From: Brachyspira pilosicoli P43/6/78
GTDB taxonomy: Bacteria; Spirochaetota; Brachyspiria; Brachyspirales; Brachyspiraceae
Assembly: GCF_000325665.1 (NCBI RefSeq)
Contig: NC_019908.1
Coordinates: 744,001-808,000, forward strand
Direction: 5' to 3'
Length of the DNA stretch: 64,000 nucleotides
Both the position numbers and the translations under genes were made by a program. Under the pieces are notes generated by a model. The model did no database searches and had not been told where the DNA came from. It worked only from the letters and a program-made list of their open reading frames with translations. This document shows positions 38,111 through 47,483 of the stretch, piece by piece; within the stretch, counting starts at the first letter, position 1; each line of letters starts with the position of its first letter.

Positions 38111-38959
38111 ATGCCTAATGAAATCAAAACTAAATTAAAACCAGTGATAATAATTCTTTTAATATTAATAGTAGCAGTTGCTGGATTTTTTATTGTAAGA
38201 AGTATATTAAATAGCAAAGGAATGCCAAATCTAGATTTCCCAGAAACAAATACAACAGAAACAACAGATACTACAATAGATGATATATTTGGTGAAGATA
38301 TTACTCAAGAAGAAAAAGATTTCTTATCTACAAATCAAACTATTGACCCTACTACAACAGAAACTAATATAAATACAAATAATAATGGTATAGCATTAAC
38401 AGATGATGGTTTATATGAAGCTAATAATAATAACAATATACCAGATATAGCACCAGAGCCTACTAAAAAACCTTCTTCTGGTAGTTCAGCATATATTTAT
38501 GATACAACAGGAACTGTAGTTGTAGAGCCTAATATGGGAAATAATCAAACATTTAATAATAATCAAGCTGTTAATATAAGCTCTTTTATTATAAATTATA
38601 ATGACAGATTTGTTGCTTCAAGAAGTGAGCCATTATTAATAACTTTGGCTGTAAAAACACCTCCTCAAGGTAAATTTGCTAGAATAAGATTTTATGCTAG
38701 AAGAATAGATGATAATTATAATATTTTAAGCAGAGATTTAATATTCTATCTTCCAAAAATATATGTTATAGAAGGACAAGCACAAACTCAATTCTATTTT
38801 GCAGGAAGAAAATCTCCATTAAGCGGCGGACAATATTTACCTAAAGGAAGATATTTATTATACGCTGAAGCTGAAATAACAGATTCTAATGGAATGCCTG
38901 TTGGAAAAACTGGAAGATACCCACAGCCTCAATGGAATTATGTTATAACATTAAAATAA
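38111..38959 (+). CDS. Single-pass membrane protein with Thr/Asn-rich linker, unknown
   Basis: 282 aa. A short cytoplasmic N-terminus, one transmembrane helix (about 12-32, VIIILLILIVAVAGFFIV), a low-complexity Thr/Asn/Asp linker (about 45-145), then a compact C-terminal ~130-residue domain predicted mostly beta (SSFIINYNDRFVASRSEPL, ARIRFYARRIDD, GGQYLPKGRYLLYAEAEI). The last domain resembles extracellular Ig-like folds. I do not recognise it. It has CGGAAG as a ribosome site and its own terminator. Confidence 0.7.
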   Translation: MPNEIKTKLKPVIIILLILIVAVAGFFIVRSILNSKGMPNLDFPETNTTETTDTTIDDIFGEDITQEEKDFLSTNQTIDPTTTETNINTNNNGIALTDDGLYEANNNNNIPDIAPEPTKKPSSGSSAYIYDTTGTVVVEPNMGNNQTFNNNQAVNISSFIINYNDRFVASRSEPLLITLAVKTPPQGKFARIRFYARRIDDNYNILSRDLIFYLPKIYVIEGQAQTQFYFAGRKSPLSGGQYLPKGRYLLYAEAEITDSNGMPVGKTGRYPQPQWNYVITLK

Positions 38960-38981
38960 AAAATAAATTTAAACAAAAATT

Positions 38982-39017
38982 AAGCTCTGGAAAAAACATC
39001 ATTCCAGAGCTTTTTAT
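38982..39017. terminator. Bidirectional terminator
   Basis: AAGCTCTGGAA / TTCCAGAGCTT stem with T run to the right and A-rich left flank, between convergent genes. Confidence 0.88.
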
Positions 39018-39037
39018 TTTTTAAACATAAACAAAAA

Positions 39038-40126
39038 TTATAATGCTTTTTTTATATTATACTCTTCAAGCTCTAGCATAGCATTAATTATCATATCTTT
39101 AGTAATAGGATAAGGAGAAACCTCCAAATCTTTTGAAACATATGCCCCTTCTAAAACTTTTGATAACTCTTCATTTTCTAAACTTATATCTTTTATACCT
39201 ATTGCCTTTATTGAAGTTGGAAGAGATAAAGATTTATTAAAATTAAAAACTTTTTCAAGTTCATCAAATTTTTTATCCATAGTTAAAAGCAAAAGTATAC
39301 CATAAGCGACAAGCTCTCCATGAAAATACTTCTCCCCTATCTCCTTTATTCTTGTAAGTCCATTATACACAGCATGAGGCAATGATATATGATAATCATC
39401 TCTCATAGTAACAGATGTAAGTCCTGTAGTATACACTATATGCAAAACTACTCTATTAAAATCATCAGTAGGCTTTTTGTTTTTAAAATCATTAAAAGCT
39501 TTTAAAGAATATTTTATTATATCATTAGAACATTCTTTTATTATTTCATAGCCTAAAAAATTTTTATAATCAAAAACTTCATTTCTTGTAGAAAATAAAG
39601 TTTCATATTGCTTAGATAAAGCATCTCCCATGCCTGCAATAAAATATCTCTCAGGAGAGTTTAATATAATATCAGTATTAATAAAAGTGTGAATAGCAGG
39701 TCTTTTTTGAGTATATAAGTTCTTATAAGAATCATCGCTATTATACATAACAGACAAACTTGTAACAGCTGCACAATTAGAAGCTAATGTAGGAAATGTA
39801 AATAAAGGCTTATTTATCATATCGCAAAGTGTTTTTACTGTATCAACACAGCGACCGCCTCCAACAGCAAAAACCATATCCGCTTCTTTTATCTCTTTAA
39901 TATTTTTGAGCATCTCAACATTCTCATAACTAGCAACACCGCCATAATAAATTTCAGCAGTTACATTTATATTTTTTAAGCTCTTTAATAAAATATCTCT
40001 TGAAGCATTTAAAGATTTTTTTCCAGAAATAATAACAGCATTAGAGCCATAATTTTTACATATATCATCTATATAATTATATGCATCACTTCCAATAGTA
40101 TAATTTGGTAAAAATAAACTTTCCAT
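39038..40126 (-). CDS. Iron-containing alcohol dehydrogenase, glycerol dehydrogenase-like
   Basis: NAD-dependent oxidation of glycerol or a similar polyol. 362 aa with the dinucleotide motif FAVGGGRCVDTVK and metal ligands in GMGDALSKQYE (Asp), HAVYNGLTRI (His) and YFHGELVAYG (His), the GldA pattern. Length matches GldA. It follows a diguanylate cyclase gene by 20 bases and is probably cotranscribed. Substrate (glycerol, 1,2-propanediol or sn-glycerol-1-phosphate-like) is not fixed by sequence. Confidence 0.85.
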   Translation of the reverse strand: MESLFLPNYTIGSDAYNYIDDICKNYGSNAVIISGKKSLNASRDILLKSLKNINVTAEIYYGGVASYENVEMLKNIKEIKEADMVFAVGGGRCVDTVKTLCDMINKPLFTFPTLASNCAAVTSLSVMYNSDDSYKNLYTQKRPAIHTFINTDIILNSPERYFIAGMGDALSKQYETLFSTRNEVFDYKNFLGYEIIKECSNDIIKYSLKAFNDFKNKKPTDDFNRVVLHIVYTTGLTSVTMRDDYHISLPHAVYNGLTRIKEIGEKYFHGELVAYGILLLLTMDKKFDELEKVFNFNKSLSLPTSIKAIGIKDISLENEELSKVLEGAYVSKDLEVSPYPITKDMIINAMLELEEYNIKKAL

Positions 40127-40146
40127 AAATATATCCTTATAATATA

Positions 40147-41187
40147 CTACCTTCTTTCAGACATTCTCTCGTCATATATAATTACTTTATTTCGGCCTTG
40201 ATGTTTAGCCTCATACATAGCCATGTCTGATTCTTTTACACTTTGAAATATTGATGTTTTTGAATTATGCCTATATTCAGATATGCCTATGCTTATAGTA
40301 ATTTTTATATCTTGAGATTCATAATTAAAAACTTTATTTTCAACAGTTCTTCTAATTCTCTCTCCAACAGTAAATGCTTCATCTTTATTAGTATTAGGAC
40401 AAATAATAATAAACTCTTCGCCTCCGTATCTAAAAGAAATATCACTTCTTCTTAGTATGTTATCAGATGATGAAGTTAATAAACGTCCTATTTCATGCAA
40501 AACCAAATTACCGCAATCATGACCATATATATCATTTACATTTTTAAAATGATCTAAATCCATAAATATAAGAGATATAGTATATTTATAACGCTTAGCC
40601 CTCTCAGCTTCCTCTTCTATAACTTTGTAAAAATATCTTATATTGTATAAATTAGTAATATGGTCAATAATTGATTGTTCATTTAATATATCTATTTCTT
40701 TTTTTAACTCTTTGATAAATCTATCTTTTTCTATAGATGATTCTAGTTCTATATTATCTACACTAAGCCTTATATTTCTTATTTTTAATTTAAGGATTAT
40801 ATCATATAAAGTATATATATCCACTATTCCTATAGGAAAATCTTTATCATCAACAACAATAGCATAATCTAGTTTTTTATCTATCATCATATTAAACACA
40901 TCATTAGTATCTGTATTAAATGGAACTTTTATATAATTTTTAGTAACTAGTTTTGATATATCTTGATTAGCAAGACAGCCTATATTCTTTTTTTTCATTT
41001 GTTTTGCTAAAACGGCGAACAAATCATTATATGTAACAACGCCAAAAATTTTCTTATTTACATTTGTGATGATAAATAGTTTTGGAGGATTTTTTGATGA
41101 TATAGCAACTAAATCTTGAAAAGTAGTATTTTTATATATTATTTTGACATTATCAGCCTTAATGTAATTTATTATATCAACATGCAT
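40147..41187 (-). CDS. Diguanylate cyclase with N-terminal CBS pair
   Basis: Makes c-di-GMP. 346 aa: two CBS-like modules (about 10-130, each with the ITN/VVDxxxxPIGIVxxxD pattern), a short coiled linker (about 145-170), and a GGDEF domain whose active site reads GGEEF. An inhibitory I-site RxxD (RRSD) stands five residues before it, so feedback control by c-di-GMP is likely. CBS pairs usually bind adenine nucleotides, which suggests an energy-state input (family knowledge plus inference). No membrane segment. Confidence 0.88.
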   Translation of the reverse strand: MHVDIINYIKADNVKIIYKNTTFQDLVAISSKNPPKLFIITNVNKKIFGVVTYNDLFAVLAKQMKKKNIGCLANQDISKLVTKNYIKVPFNTDTNDVFNMMIDKKLDYAIVVDDKDFPIGIVDIYTLYDIILKLKIRNIRLSVDNIELESSIEKDRFIKELKKEIDILNEQSIIDHITNLYNIRYFYKVIEEEAERAKRYKYTISLIFMDLDHFKNVNDIYGHDCGNLVLHEIGRLLTSSSDNILRRSDISFRYGGEEFIIICPNTNKDEAFTVGERIRRTVENKVFNYESQDIKITISIGISEYRHNSKTSIFQSVKESDMAMYEAKHQGRNKVIIYDERMSERR

Positions 41188-41259
41188 ATAACGAGCCTTT
41201 AATCAAAAAAAATATTAACAATACCAAATTAATTTTAACATAAAGTCATATTTTTTCAA

Positions 41260-42225
41260 TTATTTTTTTAGCTTATTTTGAAGCTGCATAGTGTTTCTCT
41301 CCCAGAATATATTATCAGTGTAGCCCTGTATTTCTTTGTTTTGCAAAGCAGATTCTATTCTTTTTTCTGCCCAAGCACAGTATGCTGGGTTTTGCTCTAT
41401 GCCTGAGTAGTTTCTTCCTAATTTCTTAGCTACAACAGAAGTAGTACCGCTTCCCAAAAATGGGTCAAATACAAAATCATTTTCATTAGAGCTAGCTAAT
41501 ATTAACTTTGCTATTAACTTTTCTGGCTTTTGTGTAGGGTGTGCTGTATTTTCTGGCATTGACCAATAAGGAATAGATATATCGTCCCAAAAATTAGACG
41601 GGCAAGTATCTCTAAAATTTCCATCTTCTGTCTCTATCCAATCTTTTGGTTTTCCTTCTATTTTGTATGGAGCTATTACTTTTCTTCTTATCTTTACTTT
41701 ATCTATATTAAAAGTGTATTTATTTGAAAGAGTAGCAAACCATATGTCTTCCATTCCATTTTTCCAATTATTTTTTGCTCCTCTCCCCTTCTCTCTCTGC
41801 CAAGTAATCCTGTTTTGTATTTTAAAATATTTTTCTAACACATTTCCTATAACGAGGCTTGACTTCCAATCGCAGCATACATATATTGTAGCATTTTCTT
41901 TTAATATAGGAATAATACTTTCTACCCATAGATGAGTATATTTATCATAGCTTAAATTATCTCTGTCTTTAAACTTATATCCATGATAGTTTTTTGATAT
42001 ATTATAAGGAGGATCAACTATCATTAAATCAGTTATATTTTTTTCTATTTTTTTTAATACATCAAAGGTATCACCATTTATAGTTTTATTTATAATATCT
42101 TTTTTTTTGTATTCTTTTAAAGCATCATTATCTATAATACATTTATTTAAATATGCTTTACCTTCTTTAGTATTTATATCAAAATCAATAGTTTTATTTT
42201 TTACCGATTTAACTTTTGCATCCAT
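41260..42225 (-). CDS. DNA adenine N6-methyltransferase, beta class, orphan
   Basis: 321 aa. Catalytic motif IV is DPPYNISKNY near residue 73, and the SAM motif FDPFLGSGTTSVVAKKLGR is near the C-terminus; this order (IV before I) is the beta class. HPTQKPEKL is also typical. The target sequence cannot be read off. No restriction endonuclease is beside it. It starts nine bases after guaA and is probably cotranscribed with it, which suggests a regulatory or housekeeping methylase rather than part of a restriction-modification pair. Confidence 0.88.
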   Translation of the reverse strand: MDAKVKSVKNKTIDFDINTKEGKAYLNKCIIDNDALKEYKKKDIINKTINGDTFDVLKKIEKNITDLMIVDPPYNISKNYHGYKFKDRDNLSYDKYTHLWVESIIPILKENATIYVCCDWKSSLVIGNVLEKYFKIQNRITWQREKGRGAKNNWKNGMEDIWFATLSNKYTFNIDKVKIRRKVIAPYKIEGKPKDWIETEDGNFRDTCPSNFWDDISIPYWSMPENTAHPTQKPEKLIAKLILASSNENDFVFDPFLGSGTTSVVAKKLGRNYSGIEQNPAYCAWAEKRIESALQNKEIQGYTDNIFWERNTMQLQNKLKK

Positions 42226-42234
42226 GCTATTATA

Positions 42235-43779
42235 TTATTCCCATTCTATAGTAGCAGGCGGTTTTGAAGATATATCATAAACAACGCGATTAATACCTTT
42301 AACTTCATTTATTATTCTGTTTGATATTATACCTAAAACATTATAATCAATCTTAGCCCAATCAGCTGTCATAGCATCAACACTCTCAACACATCTTACA
42401 GCACAAACCTGCTCATAAGTACGACCGTCTCCCATAACACCAACACTTTTTACAGGAAGAAGTATAGCAAAAGACTGCCATAATTTTCTGTAAAGTCCAG
42501 CCTTTTTTATCTCGCTTACAACTATATCATCAGCCTCTTGAAGTATTTTTACTCTCTCTTCTGTGATGTCTCCAAGTATTCTAACTGCTAACCCAGGACC
42601 AGGGAAAGGCTGCCTGTAAACTATATCTTCTGGAAGCTTTAATTCTAAGCCAATCTCTCTTACTTCATCTTTAAATAATTCTCTAAACGGCTCTAAAAGT
42701 TCAAATTTCATGTCCTTTGGAAGTCCGCCTACATTATGATGGCTCTTTATAACTGCAGAACTTCCTCTTAAAGATACACTCTCTATTACATCAGGATAAA
42801 GCGTACCTTGTGCTAAAAATCCTACATTCTCTATCTTTTTAGCTTCATCATTAAATACGCTTACAAATTCATGACCTATTATTTTTCTCTTTTGCTCAGG
42901 GTCAGTAACTCCTGCTAATTTATCTAAAAATCTCTTTGAAGCATCAACATAAATTAAATCAATATTGAAATTATCTCTAAATACTTCAACAACCTTTTTA
43001 TCTTCATCTTTTCTTAATAGTCCGTTATTAACAAATATACATTTTAACTGCTTTCCTATAGCTTTTTCTATGAGCACTGCAGCAACAGAAGAATCCACCC
43101 CGCCAGAAAGCCCAAGTATTACATTTTTATCGCCTACAGTTTCTTTTATTCTTTTTATTTCATATTCTATAAAAGAACCCATATTCCAATTTCTTTCACA
43201 TTTACAAATATTAAATAAGAAATTTTCTATTATCTTTATTCCGTTTTCAGTGTGAACTACTTCAGGGTGAAACTGTATAGCATAAATATTTTTTTGTTTA
43301 TTTTCTATAGCAGCAAGTTCAGTATTAGGTGTTTTTGCTATAAGTTCAAAACCTTCAGGAATAGATTTAATACTGTCGCCATGACTCATCCACACAATAT
43401 TGTTTTTACCAAATGATTTAAATATGCTTTCATGATTAGTAATTTCAATTTCAGCTTTCCCATATTCTCTTTTATCCGCACTTTCAACTTTTCCGCCCAT
43501 AGAATAAACTATTATTTGCATACCATAACATATTCCTAGTATTGGTATACCAAGTTCAAATAACTTCTTATCAACTTTAGGAGCATCTTCTTCATATACG
43601 CTTGAAGGGCCTCCTGAAAGTATTATTGCCTTTGGATTAAACTCTTTTATAAAATCTATTGAAACATGAAATGGGTGAATTTCTGAATACACATTCAATT
43701 CTCTTATTCTTCTTGTAATAAGTTGTGTAAACTGAGAGCCGAAATCTAGTATTAAAACTTTATCAATATTGTTTTGCAT
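42235..43779 (-). CDS. guaA: GMP synthase (glutamine-hydrolysing)
   Basis: Converts XMP to GMP with glutamine and ATP. Start taken at 43779, where GAGGA precedes the ATG; an in-frame ATG 30 bases upstream lacks a ribosome site. 514 aa. N-terminal class I amidotransferase: [16 protein letters not shown], nucleophile Cys in GICYGMQ, His/Glu in QFHPEV. ATP pyrophosphatase P-loop [12 protein letters not shown], then the dimerisation domain with [15 protein letters not shown] and the terminal KPPATIEWE. Full length, all catalytic residues present. Confidence 0.96.
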   Translation of the reverse strand: MQNNIDKVLILDFGSQFTQLITRRIRELNVYSEIHPFHVSIDFIKEFNPKAIILSGGPSSVYEEDAPKVDKKLFELGIPILGICYGMQIIVYSMGGKVESADKREYGKAEIEITNHESIFKSFGKNNIVWMSHGDSIKSIPEGFELIAKTPNTELAAIENKQKNIYAIQFHPEVVHTENGIKIIENFLFNICKCERNWNMGSFIEYEIKRIKETVGDKNVILGLSGGVDSSVAAVLIEKAIGKQLKCIFVNNGLLRKDEDKKVVEVFRDNFNIDLIYVDASKRFLDKLAGVTDPEQKRKIIGHEFVSVFNDEAKKIENVGFLAQGTLYPDVIESVSLRGSSAVIKSHHNVGGLPKDMKFELLEPFRELFKDEVREIGLELKLPEDIVYRQPFPGPGLAVRILGDITEERVKILQEADDIVVSEIKKAGLYRKLWQSFAILLPVKSVGVMGDGRTYEQVCAVRCVESVDAMTADWAKIDYNVLGIISNRIINEVKGINRVVYDISSKPPATIEWE

Positions 43780-43902
43780 ATTTTTCCTCTTTTTTAAAAA
43801 TAAAAACATGATTTATGATTTTTATTAAGATTAATTAGACAATATTATATTAAAACAATAAAATTTCAATTAATAGTTATCATAATATATAGATTTTTAA
43901 AT

Positions 43903-43984
43903 ACGCACGGTAAGCAGATTTTTTGTTTAATAAAAATTATTTTATTTGTAACGTATTTATTTTTATAGTAAATTAAGCGTGCGT
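43903..43984. repeat. Inverted repeat ACGCACG...CGTGCGT
   Basis: Seven-base perfect arms at 43903-43909 and 43978-43984, 68 bases apart, notable because CG-rich words are rare in this genome. It lies upstream of guaA; significance unknown. Confidence 0.4.
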
Positions 43985-44090
43985 TAATTATATTTTAAAT
44001 TAAAAAAACACTAGGGTGGGCTCTATAATTTATATAAAAATAATAAATATAATTAAAACTATAAATTCAAAATTAAGCATTGAATATTGA

Positions 44091-44138
44091 GGGTGGGGAG
44101 TGTAAATAAAATTTAAAATCTATTTACATTCCCCGCCC
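44091..44138. repeat. 18-bp G+C-rich hairpin
   Basis: GGGTGGGGAGTGTAAATA (44091-44108) and TATTTACATTCCCCGCCC (44121-44138): complementary at 16 positions, with two G-U pairs in one RNA sense, 12-base loop. Its right arm begins the 116-bp repeat. It could be a terminator or an element end. Confidence 0.65.
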
Positions 44139-44228
44139 TTTATTCTTTGTTGATTATATTTGAATTTTTTATTTTGTTTATCTTTTATACTCACACAGAA
44201 AAATCACACCCGCCCAAGCTTTTTTAAA
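44113..44228 (+). repeat. 116-bp direct repeat, copy 1
   Basis: From TTAAAATCTATTTACATTCC to AAGCTTTTTTAAA. It matches 45239-45354 at all but about eight to ten positions without gaps. The two copies bracket one outer-membrane protein gene. Confidence 0.85.
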
Positions 44229-44242
44229 TTTATAGTCTTTAT

Positions 44243-44282
44243 AAAAAAAGATACCTGCCATTTAAAAACAAGTACCTTTTTT
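44243..44282 (-). terminator. Probable terminator of the outer-membrane protein gene
   Basis: Imperfect stem AAAGGTAC-TTG / CAGGTATCTTT with flanking A and T runs, 19 bases past the stop codon on the minus strand. Confidence 0.5.
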
Positions 44283-44300
44283 ATAGTATTATCTACAATA

Positions 44301-45170
44301 TTAATTTCCGAATTTTATACCTAAATTGAAAGCTATTTCAAAACTAGAAAAACCATATTTTTTTATATTATAATTATCATAGTAAGCAATAGCACCGCCT
44401 CCAATACTTGGATATCCTTCATATATTTTTTGATAATCTTCATAAGACATATTAGCTATATCATAAAATATATCAAAATTATATATTAAGCTTATTCCAA
44501 ATAAAAATGCTACCTTTTCATTAAAATAAAAATAATCATCAATTTGAAGTTTTATATATGGTATAAACGGATAATCAAATTTTCTTTTTATATCTTTGAA
44601 TGAATATTTTTCGACTAAATGACTTTTATAATTTTCATCAGCATCATTATTCATTGTATTATAATATTCACCAGCCAATGCTATTTTCATTCCAAAACCT
44701 ATACCTATATTAAGCTCCATTTTACCATCATAGTTTGAATTAAAATCTTTAATTAAAGAAGTAAGATTAACAGCATATTTAGGCATTAATCCTATATTGA
44801 GTGTATGAAAAACTAAATTCTGACTTGCATCATATATTTTGTTGTTTTCATTATTGTTATCAGTCTTAGCTTTAAATGTAGAAGCAAAATCAAGTCTTGA
44901 ATATCCTATTTCAGTTAATATACTTATAGCATTATTTTCATTCATATCGAATCTATACCCAAAATTTCCAGTAACCCCAATATTAAAACTCATATCTTGT
45001 TTAGTTGTATCTATATAAATATTTCTTACAAAGTTCCATTTAGGATCAACTATATTAGGAAATGTGGAAGTAATACCTATAGGTACATATATACTAGCTT
45101 CAAATTCTGTAAATGCTGATTTAGTAAATAGTGAAATAAAAATTAATATATATAACACTAGCTTTTTCAT
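44301..45170 (-). CDS. Outer-membrane beta-barrel-like protein, unknown
   Basis: 289 aa with signal peptide (KLVLYILIFISLFTKSAFT). The mature chain has alternating strands (FGYRFDMNENNAISILTEIGYS, IGIGFGMKIALAGEYY, FPFIPYIKLQIDDYFYF-like) and ends in a strand SFEIAFNLGIKFGN, as in small outer-membrane barrels. Not recognised beyond this. Flanked by a 116-bp direct repeat on both sides, which sets it apart from its neighbours and might reflect cassette-like gain or exchange. Confidence 0.7.
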   Translation of the reverse strand: MKKLVLYILIFISLFTKSAFTEFEASIYVPIGITSTFPNIVDPKWNFVRNIYIDTTKQDMSFNIGVTGNFGYRFDMNENNAISILTEIGYSRLDFASTFKAKTDNNNENNKIYDASQNLVFHTLNIGLMPKYAVNLTSLIKDFNSNYDGKMELNIGIGFGMKIALAGEYYNTMNNDADENYKSHLVEKYSFKDIKRKFDYPFIPYIKLQIDDYFYFNEKVAFLFGISLIYNFDIFYDIANMSYEDYQKIYEGYPSIGGGAIAYYDNYNIKKYGFSSFEIAFNLGIKFGN

Positions 45171-45238
45171 TTAAGACCCCTAAGATTATTAATTTATCAA
45201 AAATATTACTATATAAAAAATAAAAAAACAACTAAATA

Positions 45239-45354
45239 TTAAAATCTATTTACATTCCCCACCCTTTATACTTTTTTGATTATATTTGAATTTTTTATTT
45301 TGTTTATCTTTTATATTCACACAGAAAAAGCATACCCACCCAAGCTTTTTTAAA
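45239..45354 (+). repeat. 116-bp direct repeat, copy 2
   Basis: Second copy, 1126 bases from the first. It lacks the left arm of the hairpin found at copy 1. The rest of the 45171-45477 intergenic stretch holds only the promoter of the next gene. Confidence 0.85.
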
Positions 45355-45419
45355 CTTAAAAACTTATATAAAAACAATATATGCATAAAGCAATTCATAT
45401 CATACCAACTACAAATCTA

Positions 45420-45448
45420 TTGACTTTTTTAATCAAAAAATATATATT
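45420..45448 (+). promoter_or_regulatory. Sigma-70-like promoter of the small outer-membrane protein gene
   Basis: TTGACT (45420-45425), 17-bp spacer, TATATT (45443-45448). GGAG follows at 45467-45470 and ATG at 45478. Confidence 0.7.
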
Positions 45449-45477
45449 GAAATTATACTAATAAATGGAGATGTATT

Positions 45478-46044
45478 ATGTTAAGAAGAATTGTGTTATC
45501 TGTTATTCTTGCTTTAGCATTAATAACAACTGTTCCTACCCAAGCACAAGCTGCATATGCTGATGGTGCTGCTATCGGTGCTGCATTTATGGGTGGTTTT
45601 CCTGCTCAAGCTTCTTTAGGTTTAACAGGACAATTTAATGGTGTTCCTTTAATGTTTGGATTAACAGGAAGAATATTATTTACTGATAATTATCAGCATT
45701 TTGGTATCGGATTTACTATGGATTGGTGGGGATTAAAAATTCCTTTGTTACAAGATTCAGTTGGTATTCACTTCTATTTAGGACCTGGTTTGGGTTTAAG
45801 TGCTGACTTTGGAAGCAAGTATTGGAATATTAATGCTGCATTAAGAGTACCTATAGGATTCTCTTTTATATTTGCTAAAAACTGGGAAGTATTTGTGGAA
45901 TTAGCTCCTAGTATCAATGCTCTTAGTGTTGGAAGCGGCGGATTTAGATTATTGGGTATATATATAGGTGATGGCGGAAGCGGTTGGGCTTTTGATTCAT
46001 TCTTCGGATTCGCTGGTCAATTAGGATTCAGATACTGGTTCTAA
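45478..46044 (+). CDS. Small outer-membrane beta-barrel protein
   Basis: 188 aa with a textbook signal peptide (RRIVLSVILALALITTVPTQAQA, cleavage after AQA). The mature part has Gly-rich alternating strands and ends LGFRYWF, the aromatic C-terminal residue used for outer-membrane insertion. It resembles the spirochaete BAPKO_0422-type small barrels (from memory). Good promoter, good ribosome site, own terminator and codons of abundant type suggest strong expression. Confidence 0.82.
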   Translation: MLRRIVLSVILALALITTVPTQAQAAYADGAAIGAAFMGGFPAQASLGLTGQFNGVPLMFGLTGRILFTDNYQHFGIGFTMDWWGLKIPLLQDSVGIHFYLGPGLGLSADFGSKYWNINAALRVPIGFSFIFAKNWEVFVELAPSINALSVGSGGFRLLGIYIGDGGSGWAFDSFFGFAGQLGFRYWF

Positions 46045-46067
46045 TATTTTAGTTCTTCTAAAATAAT

Positions 46068-46102
46068 GGCTTAATCTTATTTATTTAAGATTAAGCCTTT
46101 TT
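46068..46102 (+). terminator. Terminator of the small outer-membrane protein gene
   Basis: GGCTTAATCTTA / TAAGATTAAGCC, 12-bp perfect stem, followed by TTTTT. Confidence 0.88.
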
Positions 46103-46132
46103 AGTATTAAAAGTTTATTTATCTATAAAATC

Positions 46133-47329
46133 TCACTCTTTTATAAACTCAAATATATCTATTAATTTTTTTCCTTCGTTTATAGTATTTCTATTTTTTA
46201 TAAATAATATTGCTGTTTTTATTAATGCTCTCTCCATAATAAGTTTTTTATCAGATAATTCTAAAGATGATATCTCAGCTACCTTAGAGTCTCCTACAGT
46301 TCTTCTTATCATTTCTGTGCCTGCATATCCTATAGAATCTGATAATATAGAACTCAAATAATATTCTTTAAAACTCTCATTTTTATAAAGACTAAATGTA
46401 ACTATATCATCATACTTTTTTCTTAAAGAAATATTTATTTTATCAAATGTATCTATTATTGTTTTCTTTATCCATTTAACAAAATCTTTATTATTAGAAA
46501 AATAAGTTTTATTAGCCAAAGAGAAAAATAAGTTTCCTATAACATTACCAATATCGTATCCTATAGGTCCATAAAAAGCAAACTCTGGATCTATTATCTT
46601 TACGCCTTTTTGATTTATAAATATAGAGCCTGTATGCAAATCCCCATGTATAAGTGCCTGAGAATAATTCATAAACCTATCTCTCAATTTGCATATTTCA
46701 AACTTTAAGCTTTCATCATTATACAAAAACTTCTCTACAAAATCTTCTTGTCCTTTAGATATTATATTTCTATTTTTATAATTATAATAAGGCTCTGTTA
46801 AAACTAAATCTTCTGTGATATCGCATAATTCTTTATTTATAAAAAGCTTCACATTATCTTTTTTTTCTGCCCTATCCATTACCAAATCAGTTGTAGGAAG
46901 CAAAACATTAGATAAAAAGTCAGCAATCTCATCAGAAAAATTATCAAACTGTTTTTCTTCTAATAACTCTTTACGCATGTTTTTATAATCAGATATATCT
47001 TCCATAGCCAAAGCATGCATATTCTCATCATAAGAATAAACTTTAGGTATATGATTAGGCGACAAAGAATACTCTATTTTTAATATTTCTGCCTCTATTT
47101 TACTTCTGTAAACATCTAAAGCTCTGCCAGAAGAACGTAAAAACTCATCAGCCTGTTTTATTATAATAGATTTATCTTTACTAAAAACCTTAAACACATA
47201 ATTTATATTACCGTCCCCTATTTCAATAGCCTCAATTTCTTCATCTTCATTAAAATATTTTAAGACTTTTTTACAATATTCCTTTACATCTTCCGTACTC
47301 ATCAAGAAATGCTTATCAAATTTACACAT
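46133..47329 (-). CDS. mtnK: S-methyl-5-thioribose kinase
   Basis: Phosphorylates methylthioribose in the methionine salvage pathway. 398 aa of the choline/aminoglycoside kinase fold: N-lobe loop IGDGNINYVFKVF, catalytic ALIHGDLHTGSIF, metal site IDPEFAFYGPIGYDIGN, which is the MtnK-specific form. AAGGAT precedes the ATG. No other salvage gene (mtnA etc.) is adjacent, but a methionine importer lies elsewhere in this window. Confidence 0.9.
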   Translation of the reverse strand: MCKFDKHFLMSTEDVKEYCKKVLKYFNEDEEIEAIEIGDGNINYVFKVFSKDKSIIIKQADEFLRSSGRALDVYRSKIEAEILKIEYSLSPNHIPKVYSYDENMHALAMEDISDYKNMRKELLEEKQFDNFSDEIADFLSNVLLPTTDLVMDRAEKKDNVKLFINKELCDITEDLVLTEPYYNYKNRNIISKGQEDFVEKFLYNDESLKFEICKLRDRFMNYSQALIHGDLHTGSIFINQKGVKIIDPEFAFYGPIGYDIGNVIGNLFFSLANKTYFSNNKDFVKWIKKTIIDTFDKINISLRKKYDDIVTFSLYKNESFKEYYLSSILSDSIGYAGTEMIRRTVGDSKVAEISSLELSDKKLIMERALIKTAILFIKNRNTINEGKKLIDIFEFIKE

Positions 47330-47483
47330 TGTTTATATCCTTAAACTAGTATTATGCTTAATATTATATTAATAAAACGCAAAAAATACCACTAAAATAC
47401 AATTATACAATATAAAAATTACATTTAATAAGTAATACTTTATAAAAAAATATAAATATTAAATTTGATATAATATCATTATA

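Larger units (their letters stand above)
43780..44242. other. Long intergenic region with inverted repeats, no gene
   Basis: About 460 bases upstream of guaA and downstream of a minus-strand beta-barrel gene. I see no credible coding sequence or tRNA. It holds an ACGCACG/CGTGCGT inverted repeat, an 18-bp G+C-rich hairpin and the first copy of a 116-bp direct repeat (listed separately). A GGGTGGG motif at 44013-44019 is echoed in the hairpin. Confidence 0.6.
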
